Shown piece after piece: positions 1-8,796 of a stretch of 64,000 nt of DNA. The number at the start of each line of letters is the position of its first letter. Positions within the stretch are counted from its first letter, which is position 1. Below the pieces are notes generated by a model. It searched no databases. It saw nothing but the letters and a program-made list of their open reading frames with translations, and was not told where the DNA came from. A program made the translations under genes and the position numbers. The stretch is from Aliiruegeria lutimaris (GTDB taxonomy: Bacteria > Pseudomonadota > Alphaproteobacteria > Rhodobacterales > Rhodobacteraceae), in assembly GCF_900099935.1 (NCBI RefSeq), contig NZ_FNEK01000013.1, positions 32,701 through 96,700 on the forward strand. The letters are read 5' to 3'.

Positions 1-1395
1 GACGGCTCCGGCAAGCTGGCCCTGCCGGTGGAATATGCCGGCCTCGCCACTCGCTCCAGCGAAGTGGCCGAGCTTTGCCGGCGTGCCTCCGCCGACCCCG
101 AATGCGGCGGCGTGATCCTGTGGATGCACACCTTCTCGCCCGCCAAGATGTGGATCCGCGGGTTGAGCCAGCTCACCAAGCCGGTTTTGCACCTGCACAC
201 CCAGTTCTACTCGGAGCTGCCCTGGGACAGCATCGACATGGATTACATGAACCTGCACCAGGCCGCGCATGGCGACCGGGAAGCGGGCTTCATCCATTCC
301 CGCCTGCGGCTGGGGCGCAAGGTCGTGGTCGGGCATTGGTCTGACGCAGAGGTCCTAGAGCGTATCGACACCTGGATCCGCGCCGCCCGCGCCTGGGACG
401 ACTGGCAGGGCGCCCGATTCTGCCGCTTCGGCGACAACATGCGCGATGTGGCCGTGACCGACGGTGACAAGGTCGGTGCCGAGATGGCCTTCGGATTTGC
501 CGTGGACGGCTATGGCATCATGGATCTCGCGGACCGGATGGCCACGATTCCGCAGGCCGATATCGAGGCGCTCGCTGCCGAATATGTGAAGCTCTACGAT
601 GTCGATCCGGCGCTCGCGCCCGGCGGTGCCCGCCACGAGGCGCTGCTCTACAACGCGCATCAGGAACTCGGCATGGGCGCCTTCCTCTCCGAGGGCGGCT
701 TCAAGGGTTTCACCCACACGTTCGAAGATCTGCACGGGCTGACCCAACTGCCCGGAATCGCCACCCAACGGCTGATGGAACAGGGCTACGGCTTTGCCGG
801 CGAGGGCGACTGGAAGACCCCGGCGCTGGTGCGGGCGATGAAGGTCATGGGCCACGGGCTGACCGGCGCGACCTCCTTCATGGAGGATTACACCTACAAC
901 ATGGTGCCCGGTTCCGAGTGCATCCTTGGCTCGCATATGCTCGAAGTGTGCCCCTCCATTGCCGAGGGAACCCAGAAAGTGGAAATCCACCCGCTCGGCA
1001 TCGGCGGAAAGGACGACCCGGTCCGGCTTGTCTTCAATGCCCGCAAGGGGACGGCGGTCAATGCCTGCCTGATCGACATCGGCAACCGCTTCCGTCTGGT
1101 CGCCAATGCCGTCACCGCGGTCGATCACCCCGACCTGCCCAAGCTTCCGGTGGCCCGGGTCGTCTGGGAATGCAAGCCGGACTTCAAGACCGCCTGCGCG
1201 GGCTGGATCCATGCCGGCGGCGCCCATCACACCGGCTTCAGCTATGACGTGACGCCGGAGATGCTGGACGATTTCGCGACCATTGCCGGGATCGAACTGG
1301 CGATGATCGACGAAGGCACCGAGATCGGCCGCTTCCGCCAGGATCTGCGGATGAACGAGGTCTACTGGCATATCGCGGGCGGATTCCGCGCCTGA
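1..1395 (+). CDS. araA: L-arabinose isomerase, 5' end cut by window edge
   Basis: It converts L-arabinose to L-ribulose, the first step of the isomerase route. The reading frame is open from base 1, so the start lies outside the window; about 464 residues are present of the roughly 500 usual for the family. Family signatures are easy to see: [10 protein letters not shown], the [12 protein letters not shown] segment, [42 protein letters not shown] with a catalytic Glu, SFMEDYTY, and [10 protein letters not shown] with a metal-binding His. The GTG at 28 is internal rather than a start. Together with araB on the same strand it defines an arabinose locus; an araD was not found in the window. Confidence 0.96.
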   Translation, partial: DGSGKLALPVEYAGLATRSSEVAELCRRASADPECGGVILWMHTFSPAKMWIRGLSQLTKPVLHLHTQFYSELPWDSIDMDYMNLHQAAHGDREAGFIHSRLRLGRKVVVGHWSDAEVLERIDTWIRAARAWDDWQGARFCRFGDNMRDVAVTDGDKVGAEMAFGFAVDGYGIMDLADRMATIPQADIEALAAEYVKLYDVDPALAPGGARHEALLYNAHQELGMGAFLSEGGFKGFTHTFEDLHGLTQLPGIATQRLMEQGYGFAGEGDWKTPALVRAMKVMGHGLTGATSFMEDYTYNMVPGSECILGSHMLEVCPSIAEGTQKVEIHPLGIGGKDDPVRLVFNARKGTAVNACLIDIGNRFRLVANAVTAVDHPDLPKLPVARVVWECKPDFKTACAGWIHAGGAHHTGFSYDVTPEMLDDFATIAGIELAMIDEGTEIGRFRQDLRMNEVYWHIAGGFRA

Positions 1396-1509
1396 ACGGG
1401 TGAGGAAAGCCAATTCGAGCAGGGCTGGCGGCGGATCGAAATGATCGGTCGCCGCCTTTGTCTTTGGCTATCGACAAAGCCGCCGCGCCGCTTGCGGGCG
1501 TTGCCCGGA

Positions 1510-2478
1510 TCACCCGCCCGGCGCGCCCGCGACATTCACGTAAAGCGCATAGATCGACTGCGAGGCGGCCATGAAAAGCCGGCTGTTTGCCCGTCCGCCA
1601 AAGCAGAGATTGGCGCAGCGCTCCGGCAAGGCAATGCGCCCGATCGGCCTGCCGTCGGGCGCAAAGATCATGACGCCATCCAACTCGGGATCGCCCATGC
1701 CCCAGCCGCACCACAGATTGCCGTCGACATCGCACCGCATCCCGTCGGGCGTGCCGGGGCCGGCGTCGATCAGTACCCGTTTGGTCGATAATGTGCGGCC
1801 ATCCTTGCCAAGGTCGAAAGCCAGGATCTTTCGGTTCGGAATCCCGCGCGACTCGACGATATAGAGGATGCTTTCATCGGGCGAGAAGCAGAGGCCATTC
1901 GGACCGAGTATGTCATCGGCAACGACGATCGCCTCTCCCGTTTCGGGATCGAGGCAATAGACATTCTGTGCGATCTCGGGCTCGGATTTGTAGCCCTCGT
2001 AATTGCCGGATATGCCGAACACCGGGTCCGAGAACCACACGGAGCCATCGGACTTGACCACGATATCATTGGGCGAGTTCAGGCGCTTGCCCTCGAAATT
2101 GTCCATCAGCGTGGTGATCGTTCCGTCATATTCCGTACGCGTGATCCGGCGCCCGCCATGTTCACAGGATACAAGGCGCCCCTGCCTGTCACGCGTATGG
2201 CCATTCGCGAAATTGGACGGGGATCTGTATTCACTGACATGACCCGTTTCTTCGGTCCAGCGCATGATCCTGTTGTTGGGAATGTCACTCCACAGCAGGT
2301 GACGGGCGTCGCCGAACCAGACCGGCCCTTCGCACCAGCGCATTCCGGTCGCCAGGCGTTCGATACCTGCTGATGGAAGGCGGTACTTGTCAAAGCTCGG
2401 GTCGAGCGATTCCACCGCCGGATCCGGATAGCGGGTCGTCGGCTTCCAGCCGTCGGGATATGGATCCTTGGTCTTCAT
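1510..2478 (-). CDS. SMP-30/gluconolactonase family lactonase, probably acting on a sugar lactone
   Basis: A protein of 322 residues with the six-bladed propeller signatures of SMP-30/LRE lactonases: EGPVW near residue 50, the metal-ligand segment LNSPNDI near 128, GPNGLCFSPD, and PDGMRCDVDGNLWCG near 245. Members hydrolyse sugar lactones with a divalent metal. An AGGAGA Shine-Dalgarno lies about 8 bp before the ATG. It runs on the same strand as the AraC regulator just upstream (24 bp) and converges on araA, so L-arabinono-lactone is the likely substrate. That is inference from context, since a lactonase belongs to the oxidative rather than the isomerase route. No signal peptide is visible. 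Confidence 0.85.
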   Translation of the reverse strand: MKTKDPYPDGWKPTTRYPDPAVESLDPSFDKYRLPSAGIERLATGMRWCEGPVWFGDARHLLWSDIPNNRIMRWTEETGHVSEYRSPSNFANGHTRDRQGRLVSCEHGGRRITRTEYDGTITTLMDNFEGKRLNSPNDIVVKSDGSVWFSDPVFGISGNYEGYKSEPEIAQNVYCLDPETGEAIVVADDILGPNGLCFSPDESILYIVESRGIPNRKILAFDLGKDGRTLSTKRVLIDAGPGTPDGMRCDVDGNLWCGWGMGDPELDGVMIFAPDGRPIGRIALPERCANLCFGGRANSRLFMAASQSIYALYVNVAGAPGG

Positions 2479-2502
2479 CCAGCGTTCTCCTGCTGTTGGC
2501 AG

Positions 2503-3507
2503 CTATATCGTTTCGTTCACATCCGCTTCGCCTTGCTGCAGCGGAAGGATCTCGGTGTGGCGCTCACGGAAATGGCGGGGACTCATCCCAGTATGGCGAC
2601 GGAATACGCGGGAGAAATAGAGCGGATCGTCATAACCCACCATCTGGCTGAGCGACTTGATCGGCACGCCGCTGATGCGCAGCAACTGCATCGCATATTG
2701 CACCCTTTGTGCGTCGCGCCATTGCACCACGCCCGTGCCCATGTATTTGCGAAACAGGCTGGAAAGTCGCGAGGGTGACAGGCACACATGGTCGGCTACC
2801 TCGCGCACGCCGATCGGCCGGGCGAGGTCCTTGGAGATCATCGCGCAGGCCGCCAGCACCCGTTCGTCCACCACCTCGGGAGAGTTGCGGGCATCGCGGG
2901 CGAGCCGCGCGCAGGAGAGCAGGATATGCTCCAGCCGGTTGAAGGCGAGATCGAGCGAGAGCGCGTCATGGCGCTGCGACCAACCCTCGACCTCCACGAA
3001 GAGTCGGAACAGTTCCGAGAATTTGCCCTCGTCGCGATGGCGCAACAGGTGCACGCCGTCGATCCGTGTGCCCCAGTCCAGCCAGGGTTTCCAGAAGGCG
3101 CGTGGCTGGAAATAAATCCAGCGGTGCCACCACTTCTCCGCTCCTTGGGCACGGCCATAGAAATGCGCGGCCTCGGGCGGGAATAGCAGGAGGTCGCCGG
3201 GGCCAACTGTGAATTCCTGATCACCCTCGAAGACCTGTCCCGTCCCATCGACGGTCAGGTTGACGATCCAGCCGCGCATGCCTTTCGGCCGATCGACGAA
3301 GAAATCCAGAGGCCCGTCCTTCTCGATCGGGGTGATTCCGGCGACAAGGCGCACGTCGAACCGGAAGCCGGGAAAGAGCGAAGCGACCTGTTCATCGTCG
3401 CTGGTCGATGGCGAATAGGCCAGCTTGGAGATGATGCGTTCGACCTGCGGATCTTGTGACGGGTCGAAGTCAGCTTTTTCGTCCATGTCTCCAACTCTAT
3501 GCTGCAT
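2503..3507 (-). CDS. AraC family transcriptional regulator of the arabinose genes
   Basis: It has the AraC layout. The N-terminal cupin-like sugar-binding domain (about residues 60-170) contains GPGDLLLFPPEAAHFY and WHRWIYF. The C-terminal domain has two helix-turn-helix motifs; the first includes VADHVCLSPSRLSSLFRKY and the second YDDPLYFSRVFRRHTGMSP. I place the start at the ATG at 3507 because a perfect AGGAGG sits 10 bp before it; a longer in-frame extension to 3582 has no such site, and an ATG at 3486 is possible. It is divergent from araB with about 130 bp between them and is the presumed arabinose-responsive regulator of both sides. Confidence 0.92.
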   Translation of the reverse strand: MQHRVGDMDEKADFDPSQDPQVERIISKLAYSPSTSDDEQVASLFPGFRFDVRLVAGITPIEKDGPLDFFVDRPKGMRGWIVNLTVDGTGQVFEGDQEFTVGPGDLLLFPPEAAHFYGRAQGAEKWWHRWIYFQPRAFWKPWLDWGTRIDGVHLLRHRDEGKFSELFRLFVEVEGWSQRHDALSLDLAFNRLEHILLSCARLARDARNSPEVVDERVLAACAMISKDLARPIGVREVADHVCLSPSRLSSLFRKYMGTGVVQWRDAQRVQYAMQLLRISGVPIKSLSQMVGYDDPLYFSRVFRRHTGMSPRHFRERHTEILPLQQGEADVNETI

Positions 3508-3636
3508 TGTTTGGGGACCTCCTGATCCATTATTGTATTGGAGCGGGCCGAGCTGGAAAAGAGATGAAGCGTGGCATCCCAAGTGGATTGTCCATAATGC
3601 TGGTATCTCGGCCCGTATTGATGGAGGAGGAATAGG

Positions 3637-5259
3637 ATGTCTGATACGGGTGAAACCTGCCTGCTTGGGCTGGATTTCGGGTCGGATTCCGTGCGTGCCG
3701 TGGTGGTGCGGGCGGCCGATGGCGAAGAGATTGCCTCAAGCGTGGCGGACTATCCCCGCTGGGCGGAAGGGCGCTTTTGTGCGCCCGCGCGCCAGCAATT
3801 CCGCCAGCACCCGGCTGATTACATGGAGGCCATGGTCTCCGCCGTTCGCGGCGCGCTGGACGAATGTGGCGCGACCGCGCCACGGATTGCCGGGATCGGT
3901 GTCGACACCACCGGATCCTCGCCGCTTCCCGTCGCCGCCGACGGCACTGCGCTGGCGCTCAAGGATGGCTTCACCACGGATCCCGATGCCATGTGCATCC
4001 TGTGGAAGGACCACACCTCGGTTGCCGAGGCCGAGGCGATCAACGAGCTCTGCGCGCGCGGCGAGCATGAGAACTACATCAAGTATGTCGGCGGCATCTA
4101 CTCCTCCGAATGGTACTGGGCCAAGATCCTGCGGGTTGGCCGCGTGAACCCGACCGTGTTCCGCGCCGCCGCGAACTGGGTCGAGCTGTGCGACTATATC
4201 CCGGCGCTGCTGACCGGGGTGGACGATGCTTCGAAAATCGTGCGTGGCCGCTGCGCCGCCGGGCACAAGGCGCTGTGGCACCCCGATTGGGGCGGCCTGC
4301 CGGATCGGGACTGGCTCACGGCGCTCGATCCCTGCCTGGGCAACCTCGCCATGCCGCTCTTCTCCGAAACCCGTACCTCGGACCAGGAAGCGGGCAAGCT
4401 CTCGCCCGAATGGGCAGGCCGTTTCGGCATCGAGGCCGGCATTCCCGTGGCCGTCGGCGCCTTTGATTGCCACATGGGCGCCATCGGCGCCGGGATCGAG
4501 CCCTACACGCTTGTCCGCGTGATGGGCACATCGACCTGCGATATCCTCATCGCGCCGCCGGAAGAGGTGGGCGACACGCTCGTCCATGGCATCTGCGGGC
4601 AGGTGCCGGGCAGCGTCATGCCGGATTACATCGGCTTCGAGGCCGGGCAATCCTCCTTCGGCGACGCTTTCGCCTGGTTCGAGCGGATCCTGCAATGGGG
4701 CCGGAGCGATGCGGGCCGCAAGGGTTCGCTGCTGCCGGCGCTGGAAGCGGAGGCCGCCGAGTTGCCGCCCGGGGCGCTTGGCGAGCGGGCACTCGACTGG
4801 CTCAATGGCCGCCGTACGCCGGATGCTAACCAGAAGGTGCGCGCGATGATGGCGGGGATGCATCTGGGCTCAACCGCGCCGTCGCTCTACCGGGCATTGG
4901 TCGAGGCCACCGCCTTTGGCACTCGCGCCATTGTCGAGCGGTTCGAGGATGAGGGCATTCCGGTCAAGAGTATCGCCGGTATCGGCGGGATCGCGCGGAA
5001 GTCGAACCTGATCAGCCAGGTCTGCGCCGACGTGATGAACCGCGAGATCGACGTGATCGAATCCGATCAGGCCTGCGCGCGCGGCGCCGCGATCTGTGCC
5101 GCCGCTGCTTCCGGGCTTCACGCCGATATCGGCGCGGCCAAGGCAGCCATGCTCAGCCCGGTCGAAAAGACCTTCAAGCCCAGCGCGGAGGCGCACAAGG
5201 CCTACGAGGCCATTTATGCAGATTACAAGCGGCTGGGGGCCTTCGCCAACGATTTCTGA
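3637..5259 (+). CDS. araB: L-ribulokinase (FGGY carbohydrate kinase)
   Basis: It phosphorylates L-ribulose to L-ribulose 5-phosphate with ATP. The 540 residues follow the E. coli AraB pattern closely: GLDFGSDSVRA at the N-terminus (phosphate-binding loop), YPRW, the GIGVDTTGS segment with its catalytic Asp, LWKDHT, YIGGIYSSEW-like GGIYSSEWYW, GAFDCHMGAIGAG, IGTSTCDI-like MGTSTCDI, EAGQSSFGD, LDWLNGRRTPDANQ and GGIARKS. The start has a GGAGGA site 5 bp upstream. It is transcribed away from the AraC regulator and is followed by a strong terminator at 5311-5346. Confidence 0.96.
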   Translation: MSDTGETCLLGLDFGSDSVRAVVVRAADGEEIASSVADYPRWAEGRFCAPARQQFRQHPADYMEAMVSAVRGALDECGATAPRIAGIGVDTTGSSPLPVAADGTALALKDGFTTDPDAMCILWKDHTSVAEAEAINELCARGEHENYIKYVGGIYSSEWYWAKILRVGRVNPTVFRAAANWVELCDYIPALLTGVDDASKIVRGRCAAGHKALWHPDWGGLPDRDWLTALDPCLGNLAMPLFSETRTSDQEAGKLSPEWAGRFGIEAGIPVAVGAFDCHMGAIGAGIEPYTLVRVMGTSTCDILIAPPEEVGDTLVHGICGQVPGSVMPDYIGFEAGQSSFGDAFAWFERILQWGRSDAGRKGSLLPALEAEAAELPPGALGERALDWLNGRRTPDANQKVRAMMAGMHLGSTAPSLYRALVEATAFGTRAIVERFEDEGIPVKSIAGIGGIARKSNLISQVCADVMNREIDVIESDQACARGAAICAAAASGLHADIGAAKAAMLSPVEKTFKPSAEAHKAYEAIYADYKRLGAFANDF

Positions 5260-5310
5260 GCCTGTTCGGGAGTTTTCGGCATACCCTGAAGCGCCGTTTC
5301 TCACGACATG

Positions 5311-5346
5311 TCCCGGACGCCTCGGCGCCCGGGATTTTCTTTTTTC
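5311..5346. terminator. Rho-independent terminator after araB
   Basis: The stem TCCCGG (5311-5316) pairs with CCGGGA (5329-5334), and an inner CGCC/GGCG pairing lengthens the hairpin. A run of T with one C (5335-5346) follows on the plus strand. It lies between convergent araB and the DODA-type gene, whose stop codon is at 5348. Confidence 0.85.
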
Positions 5347-5347
5347 G

Positions 5348-6172
5348 TCACGCCTTGTGGAACACAAAGGACCGCATTGAGACCGATCCGAGGTCGATGG
5401 AGTCGGTCATGAAGGTCAACTCGTCCTTCGCGTCGGACGCACCGGCCACGGTCAGCGCCGGAAGGTAGTGATCCACCGACGGATGCGCCATGCGCAGCAA
5501 GCTGCCAAGTTGCTTTTGGTCGGCCAGCGCCGCGAGGTCGCGCTCAGTCAGCCGGTCGGCAAAAAGCGTGTCGAACTCCATCGCGAAATCCTGCGGCTTT
5601 CCGCCGGGGCGCATGGCGCGCAAGTTGTGCACCACGTTGCCTGAACCGAGGATCAGAACGCCGCGGTCACGCAGCTCCGAGAGGGTCCGGCCGAGCTCGA
5701 GCTGGTAGTCCAGCCCCCGGCCCATGTCGATCGAGACCTGGAAGACAGGCACGTCCGCCTCGGGGTAGAGAAATTTGAGAATGGTCCAGGCTCCGTGATC
5801 GAGCCCCCATGTCTCGTCTTCCTCGGCGTGGTGGCTGGCCAGCAGCTTGACCACCTCGCGGGCAAGTTCGGGGTTGCCGGGCGCAGGGTAGTCCTGCGCG
5901 TAAAGCGCGTCCGGGAAGCCATAGAAATCGTGGATGGTGCGCGGCATGGCCGAAACATCGACCAGCGTCGTGCCGCGGGTCATCCAGTGGGCCGAGACCA
6001 CGAGGATCGCCTTTGGGCGCGGCAGGCGACGGCCCAGATCGGTCCAGGCGCGGCTGAAAGCGGTGTCCTCGATCGCGTTCATCGGGCTGCCATGTCCGAG
6101 GAAGACAAGCGGCATCCGGTCCGAAGGCGACAGGCGGTCGCGCAGGTTTCTCAGGGCTTGTGCGGTACTCAT
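5348..6172 (-). CDS. ygiD: 4,5-DOPA-extradiol-dioxygenase family protein (DODA/YgiD type)
   Basis: A 274-residue LigB-like class III ring-cleaving dioxygenase. The motif VFLGHGSPMNAIEDT near residue 22 is typical of DODA/YgiD; SAHWMTRG, YDFPG-like HDFYGFPDALY, GLDHGAWTILKFLYP and GSGNVVHNLR carry the other conserved His residues, which bind a metal in the family. Family members open catechol rings of DOPA-like compounds, but the physiological substrate in bacteria is usually unknown. The ATG at 6172 has GGGAGA 5 bp upstream; longer readings of the frame would overlap the DoxX gene. It lies 49 bp downstream of the DoxX gene and is probably co-transcribed with it. Confidence 0.9.
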   Translation of the reverse strand: MSTAQALRNLRDRLSPSDRMPLVFLGHGSPMNAIEDTAFSRAWTDLGRRLPRPKAILVVSAHWMTRGTTLVDVSAMPRTIHDFYGFPDALYAQDYPAPGNPELAREVVKLLASHHAEEDETWGLDHGAWTILKFLYPEADVPVFQVSIDMGRGLDYQLELGRTLSELRDRGVLILGSGNVVHNLRAMRPGGKPQDFAMEFDTLFADRLTERDLAALADQKQLGSLLRMAHPSVDHYLPALTVAGASDAKDELTFMTDSIDLGSVSMRSFVFHKA

Positions 6173-6221
6173 GTCAATCTCCCAAGGGGCAGGGGGCCGC
6201 CTGTGCGGCGGCCCGGTTGGC

Positions 6222-6644
6222 TCAGGCGAACTGGCCGAGCGTTCTGTCCAGAACCGGTAGCCGCAGCGCGTAGGCGCCGCCGCCAAGCAGGACGAGCGTG
6301 CTCTGCACGATGGCCCAGAACACCGGGAACTCCCAGCCGCCACCCTGGGCGGAGAAGCTCCAGCCATTGCCCCAATGCGCCCAGGCGGCGCCCAGCAGGA
6401 TCGGGACAAGGGCCAGCGAGACGAGACGGGTGGCCACGCCGGCGATCAGCGCCAGGCCGCCGGCGAGTTCGGCGAAAATGGTCAGGTAGGCAAGAAAGCC
6501 GGGAAGGCCGAGGCTTTCAAAATACCCCACGGTGCCGGGGATGGAAAAGATCTGCACCTTCATCAGGCCATGTGCGAGGAACAGGACTCCGCTGGAGACG
6601 CGAAGGGCGAAGGCGGCGTAGTCGGAGGAGGAATGCGTGGTCAT
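6222..6644 (-). CDS. DoxX family membrane protein
   Basis: A small 140-residue integral membrane protein with four predicted hydrophobic segments. The features ALRVSSGVLFLAHGLMK near residue 12, an ESLGLPGF loop and AELAGGLALIAGVATR are those of the DoxX family. The biochemical role of this family is not settled; members have been linked to quinone-reducing complexes and to redox stress. AAAGGA precedes the ATG by 9 bp. It is the first gene of a two-gene unit with the DODA-type dioxygenase. Confidence 0.88.
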   Translation of the reverse strand: MTTHSSSDYAAFALRVSSGVLFLAHGLMKVQIFSIPGTVGYFESLGLPGFLAYLTIFAELAGGLALIAGVATRLVSLALVPILLGAAWAHWGNGWSFSAQGGGWEFPVFWAIVQSTLVLLGGGAYALRLPVLDRTLGQFA

Positions 6645-7097
6645 GTCTTTGGTCCTTTGTGTTGGGGGCTCTGGCGGCTGGCGCGATTTTCATCCCGCCG
6701 TTTTGCCTGCCGCCTTGTGGGTGCCCTTGTTGATCTGCAGCGAACCTATGGCGCGCAGGTCACCTATGAAATGGCGAAGATGGAGAATGACTATCTCTAA
6801 ATTGTTCTCAAATGAATTTCAGGAAACCGATTTCGCACCGTTTCAATCGCGCTTCCAAGCGATTTGGCCCCGGAAATCGTCGCGGATAACGAGAGGGACA
6901 AGGGCTGCTCGAAGATGACTGTGTTCGGGTTAACTTTCTCAAAAAGAAAACTAAACTGGATAAATCGTCAATTGACTTGTTCGTTTCCGTATTGGATCGT
7001 GCCGTATCCGTTATGACCCATAATCAATTTGTGGAGGTGCCGCCACTCGGCGGATAGGGCAGGTTGACGGGGCGTTGGAACGATCAGGGAGGAAACA
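6645..7097. promoter_or_regulatory. Intergenic region between divergent DoxX and TRAP operons, with a perfect palindrome
   Basis: No gene was found in this 453-bp stretch, which is richer in A+T than its neighbours. It must hold the promoters of the DoxX unit (minus) and the TRAP operon (plus). A perfect 10-bp palindrome, GTCAATTGAC (6967-6976), contains a TTGACT that could act as a -35 element for the TRAP side; no clear -10 was identified. The MarR regulator encoded at 11753-12226 is the obvious candidate ligand, but that is inference. Confidence 0.45.
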
Positions 7098-8147
7098 ATG
7101 ATCAAAACGCGCAGGAATATTCTGCAATTGCTTGGGGCAACTGCCCTTACGGCTATTGGTTTCGGCAGCACTGTAAATGAAGCTTCGGCGGCGGATGTGA
7201 CGCTGCGCCTGCACCAGTTCCTGCCGGCACAGGCGAACGTGCCGAAAAACATCTTCGAGCCCTGGATGGCAAAGATCCAGGAGGAGTCGGGGGGGCGCAT
7301 CGAGTTCCAGCACTTCCCGGCAATGCAGCTCGGCGGCAAGCCGCCCGAACTGATCGATCAGGCGATTGACGGCGTTGCCGATATCGTCTGGACGCTGCCC
7401 GGCTACACGCCCGGCCGCTTCCCGCGCACCGAGGTATTCGAGCTTCCCTTCACCATGACCAATGCCGAGGCAACCTCGCGCTCCTTCTGGCAGCTGGCCG
7501 AGGAGACCATGCTGGACCAGGACTTCAAGGATGTGAAGGTTCTGGGCCTTTGGGTGCACGGCCCCGGCCTGATCCACTCCAAGGAGCCGATCGATTCCAT
7601 CGAGGATCTCAACGGTGTCAAACTGCGGGCGCCGACCCGGGTGACGAACCAGATGTTCAGCGAGCTTGGCGCGACGGCGATCGGAATGCCGATCCCGGCC
7701 GTTCCCGAGGCCCTCTCCAAGGGCGTGATCGACGCCACCGTGATCCCGTGGGAAGTGACCGGCGCGCTGAAGATCAATGAGCTGGTCGAGAACCACACCA
7801 CCTTCGGCGAGGACTCGCTCTATACTTCGACCTTCGTACTGGCTATGAACAAGGATCGCTGGAACGCGCTGCCCGACGATCTCAAGGCGATCATCGACGC
7901 CAATTCCGGCGAGGAATTCTCGGCCTTTGCCGGCAAGCAGATGCAGATGGACGATGCCGGCCCGCGTGACGCTGCCATCGGGATGGGGGCGAACATCATC
8001 GAGCTTTCTCCCGACCAGGTGGCCGCGTGGAAAGAAGCCGCTGCTCCGGTCGCTGCGGCCTGGATAGCCGAGATGGACGAAAAAGGTCTCGATGGGACCG
8101 GTCTGCGCGCGCGCGCGCTCGAGCTGATCGAAGCCAACACCAAGTGA
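7098..8147 (+). CDS. dctP: TRAP transporter solute-binding protein (DctP family)
   Basis: A periplasmic binding protein of 349 residues with an N-terminal signal peptide (twin-Arg-free TRRNILQLLGA core, cleavage probably after NEASA). DctP-family features are present: LRLHQFLPAQANVPKNIF, GGRIEFQHFPAMQLGGKP, the GVADIVW segment and VKLRAPTRVTNQMFSELGA, which includes the Arg that anchors a substrate carboxylate. It is the first gene of an operon with dctQ and dctM and stands upstream of hydroxycinnamate-type CoA genes, so an aromatic carboxylate such as p-coumarate or ferulate is the likely cargo. GGAGG lies before the start. Confidence 0.93.
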   Translation: MIKTRRNILQLLGATALTAIGFGSTVNEASAADVTLRLHQFLPAQANVPKNIFEPWMAKIQEESGGRIEFQHFPAMQLGGKPPELIDQAIDGVADIVWTLPGYTPGRFPRTEVFELPFTMTNAEATSRSFWQLAEETMLDQDFKDVKVLGLWVHGPGLIHSKEPIDSIEDLNGVKLRAPTRVTNQMFSELGATAIGMPIPAVPEALSKGVIDATVIPWEVTGALKINELVENHTTFGEDSLYTSTFVLAMNKDRWNALPDDLKAIIDANSGEEFSAFAGKQMQMDDAGPRDAAIGMGANIIELSPDQVAAWKEAAAPVAAAWIAEMDEKGLDGTGLRARALELIEANTK

Positions 8148-8208
8148 TCCTGCAGGTCCCCGGGCGCATCCGTCCGGGGACACTTCCTCCAATCGAAAGT
8201 TCATTGCC

Positions 8209-8796
8209 ATGATGCTGAAGCACGTGGAACGCCTGGCCCGTTTCATGGCGGTACTGGGCGGTATTGTCCTGACCTTGCTGGTCATTCTGACCTGTTTGAG
8301 CGTTCTGGGCCGTGGCCTCAACACGTTCGGTCATTCCGCTTTTCTGACCTCGCTCTCCGAAAGCGCGGCGCATGCGTTGATTGCCTCCGGCGTCGGGCCG
8401 ATCACGGGCGATTTCGAGCTGGTGGAGGCCGGTATCGCCTTCGCCATATTCGCCTTCCTGCCCTATGCGCAATTGCACCACGCCCATGCGACAGTCGACA
8501 TTTTCGCCGCGAGCTTCCCGCATTGGTTCAACCGATTTCTCATTGTTTTCTGGGAGTTCGTTCTCTCCGCGATCATTCTGCTCCTCACCTGGCGGCTCTT
8601 TGCCGGGATGCAGGGCAAGATGTCGAATGGCGAGATCACCTTCCTGCTGCAGTTCCCGGTATGGTGGGCCTATGCGGCGAGCTTTGTGGCCGCTGTCACC
8701 GCCTCCATCGTCGCTATCTACTGTGCCATTGCCCGGATCCTTGACGTCGTGACCGGCGGCAGCCACCTGCCTCACTCCGAAGGAGCGCACCATTGA
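8209..8796 (+). CDS. dctQ: TRAP transporter small permease subunit (DctQ family)
   Basis: A 195-residue membrane protein with four hydrophobic segments. It is somewhat longer than minimal DctQ proteins because of an extended first periplasmic region (about residues 40-65). The segment FAIFAFLPYAQLHHAHATVDIF is the conserved DctQ core in which a polar patch lies in the membrane. It associates with the large permease encoded next, and its stop codon overlaps the TTG start of that gene. Confidence 0.9.
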   Translation: MMLKHVERLARFMAVLGGIVLTLLVILTCLSVLGRGLNTFGHSAFLTSLSESAAHALIASGVGPITGDFELVEAGIAFAIFAFLPYAQLHHAHATVDIFAASFPHWFNRFLIVFWEFVLSAIILLLTWRLFAGMQGKMSNGEITFLLQFPVWWAYAASFVAAVTASIVAIYCAIARILDVVTGGSHLPHSEGAHH

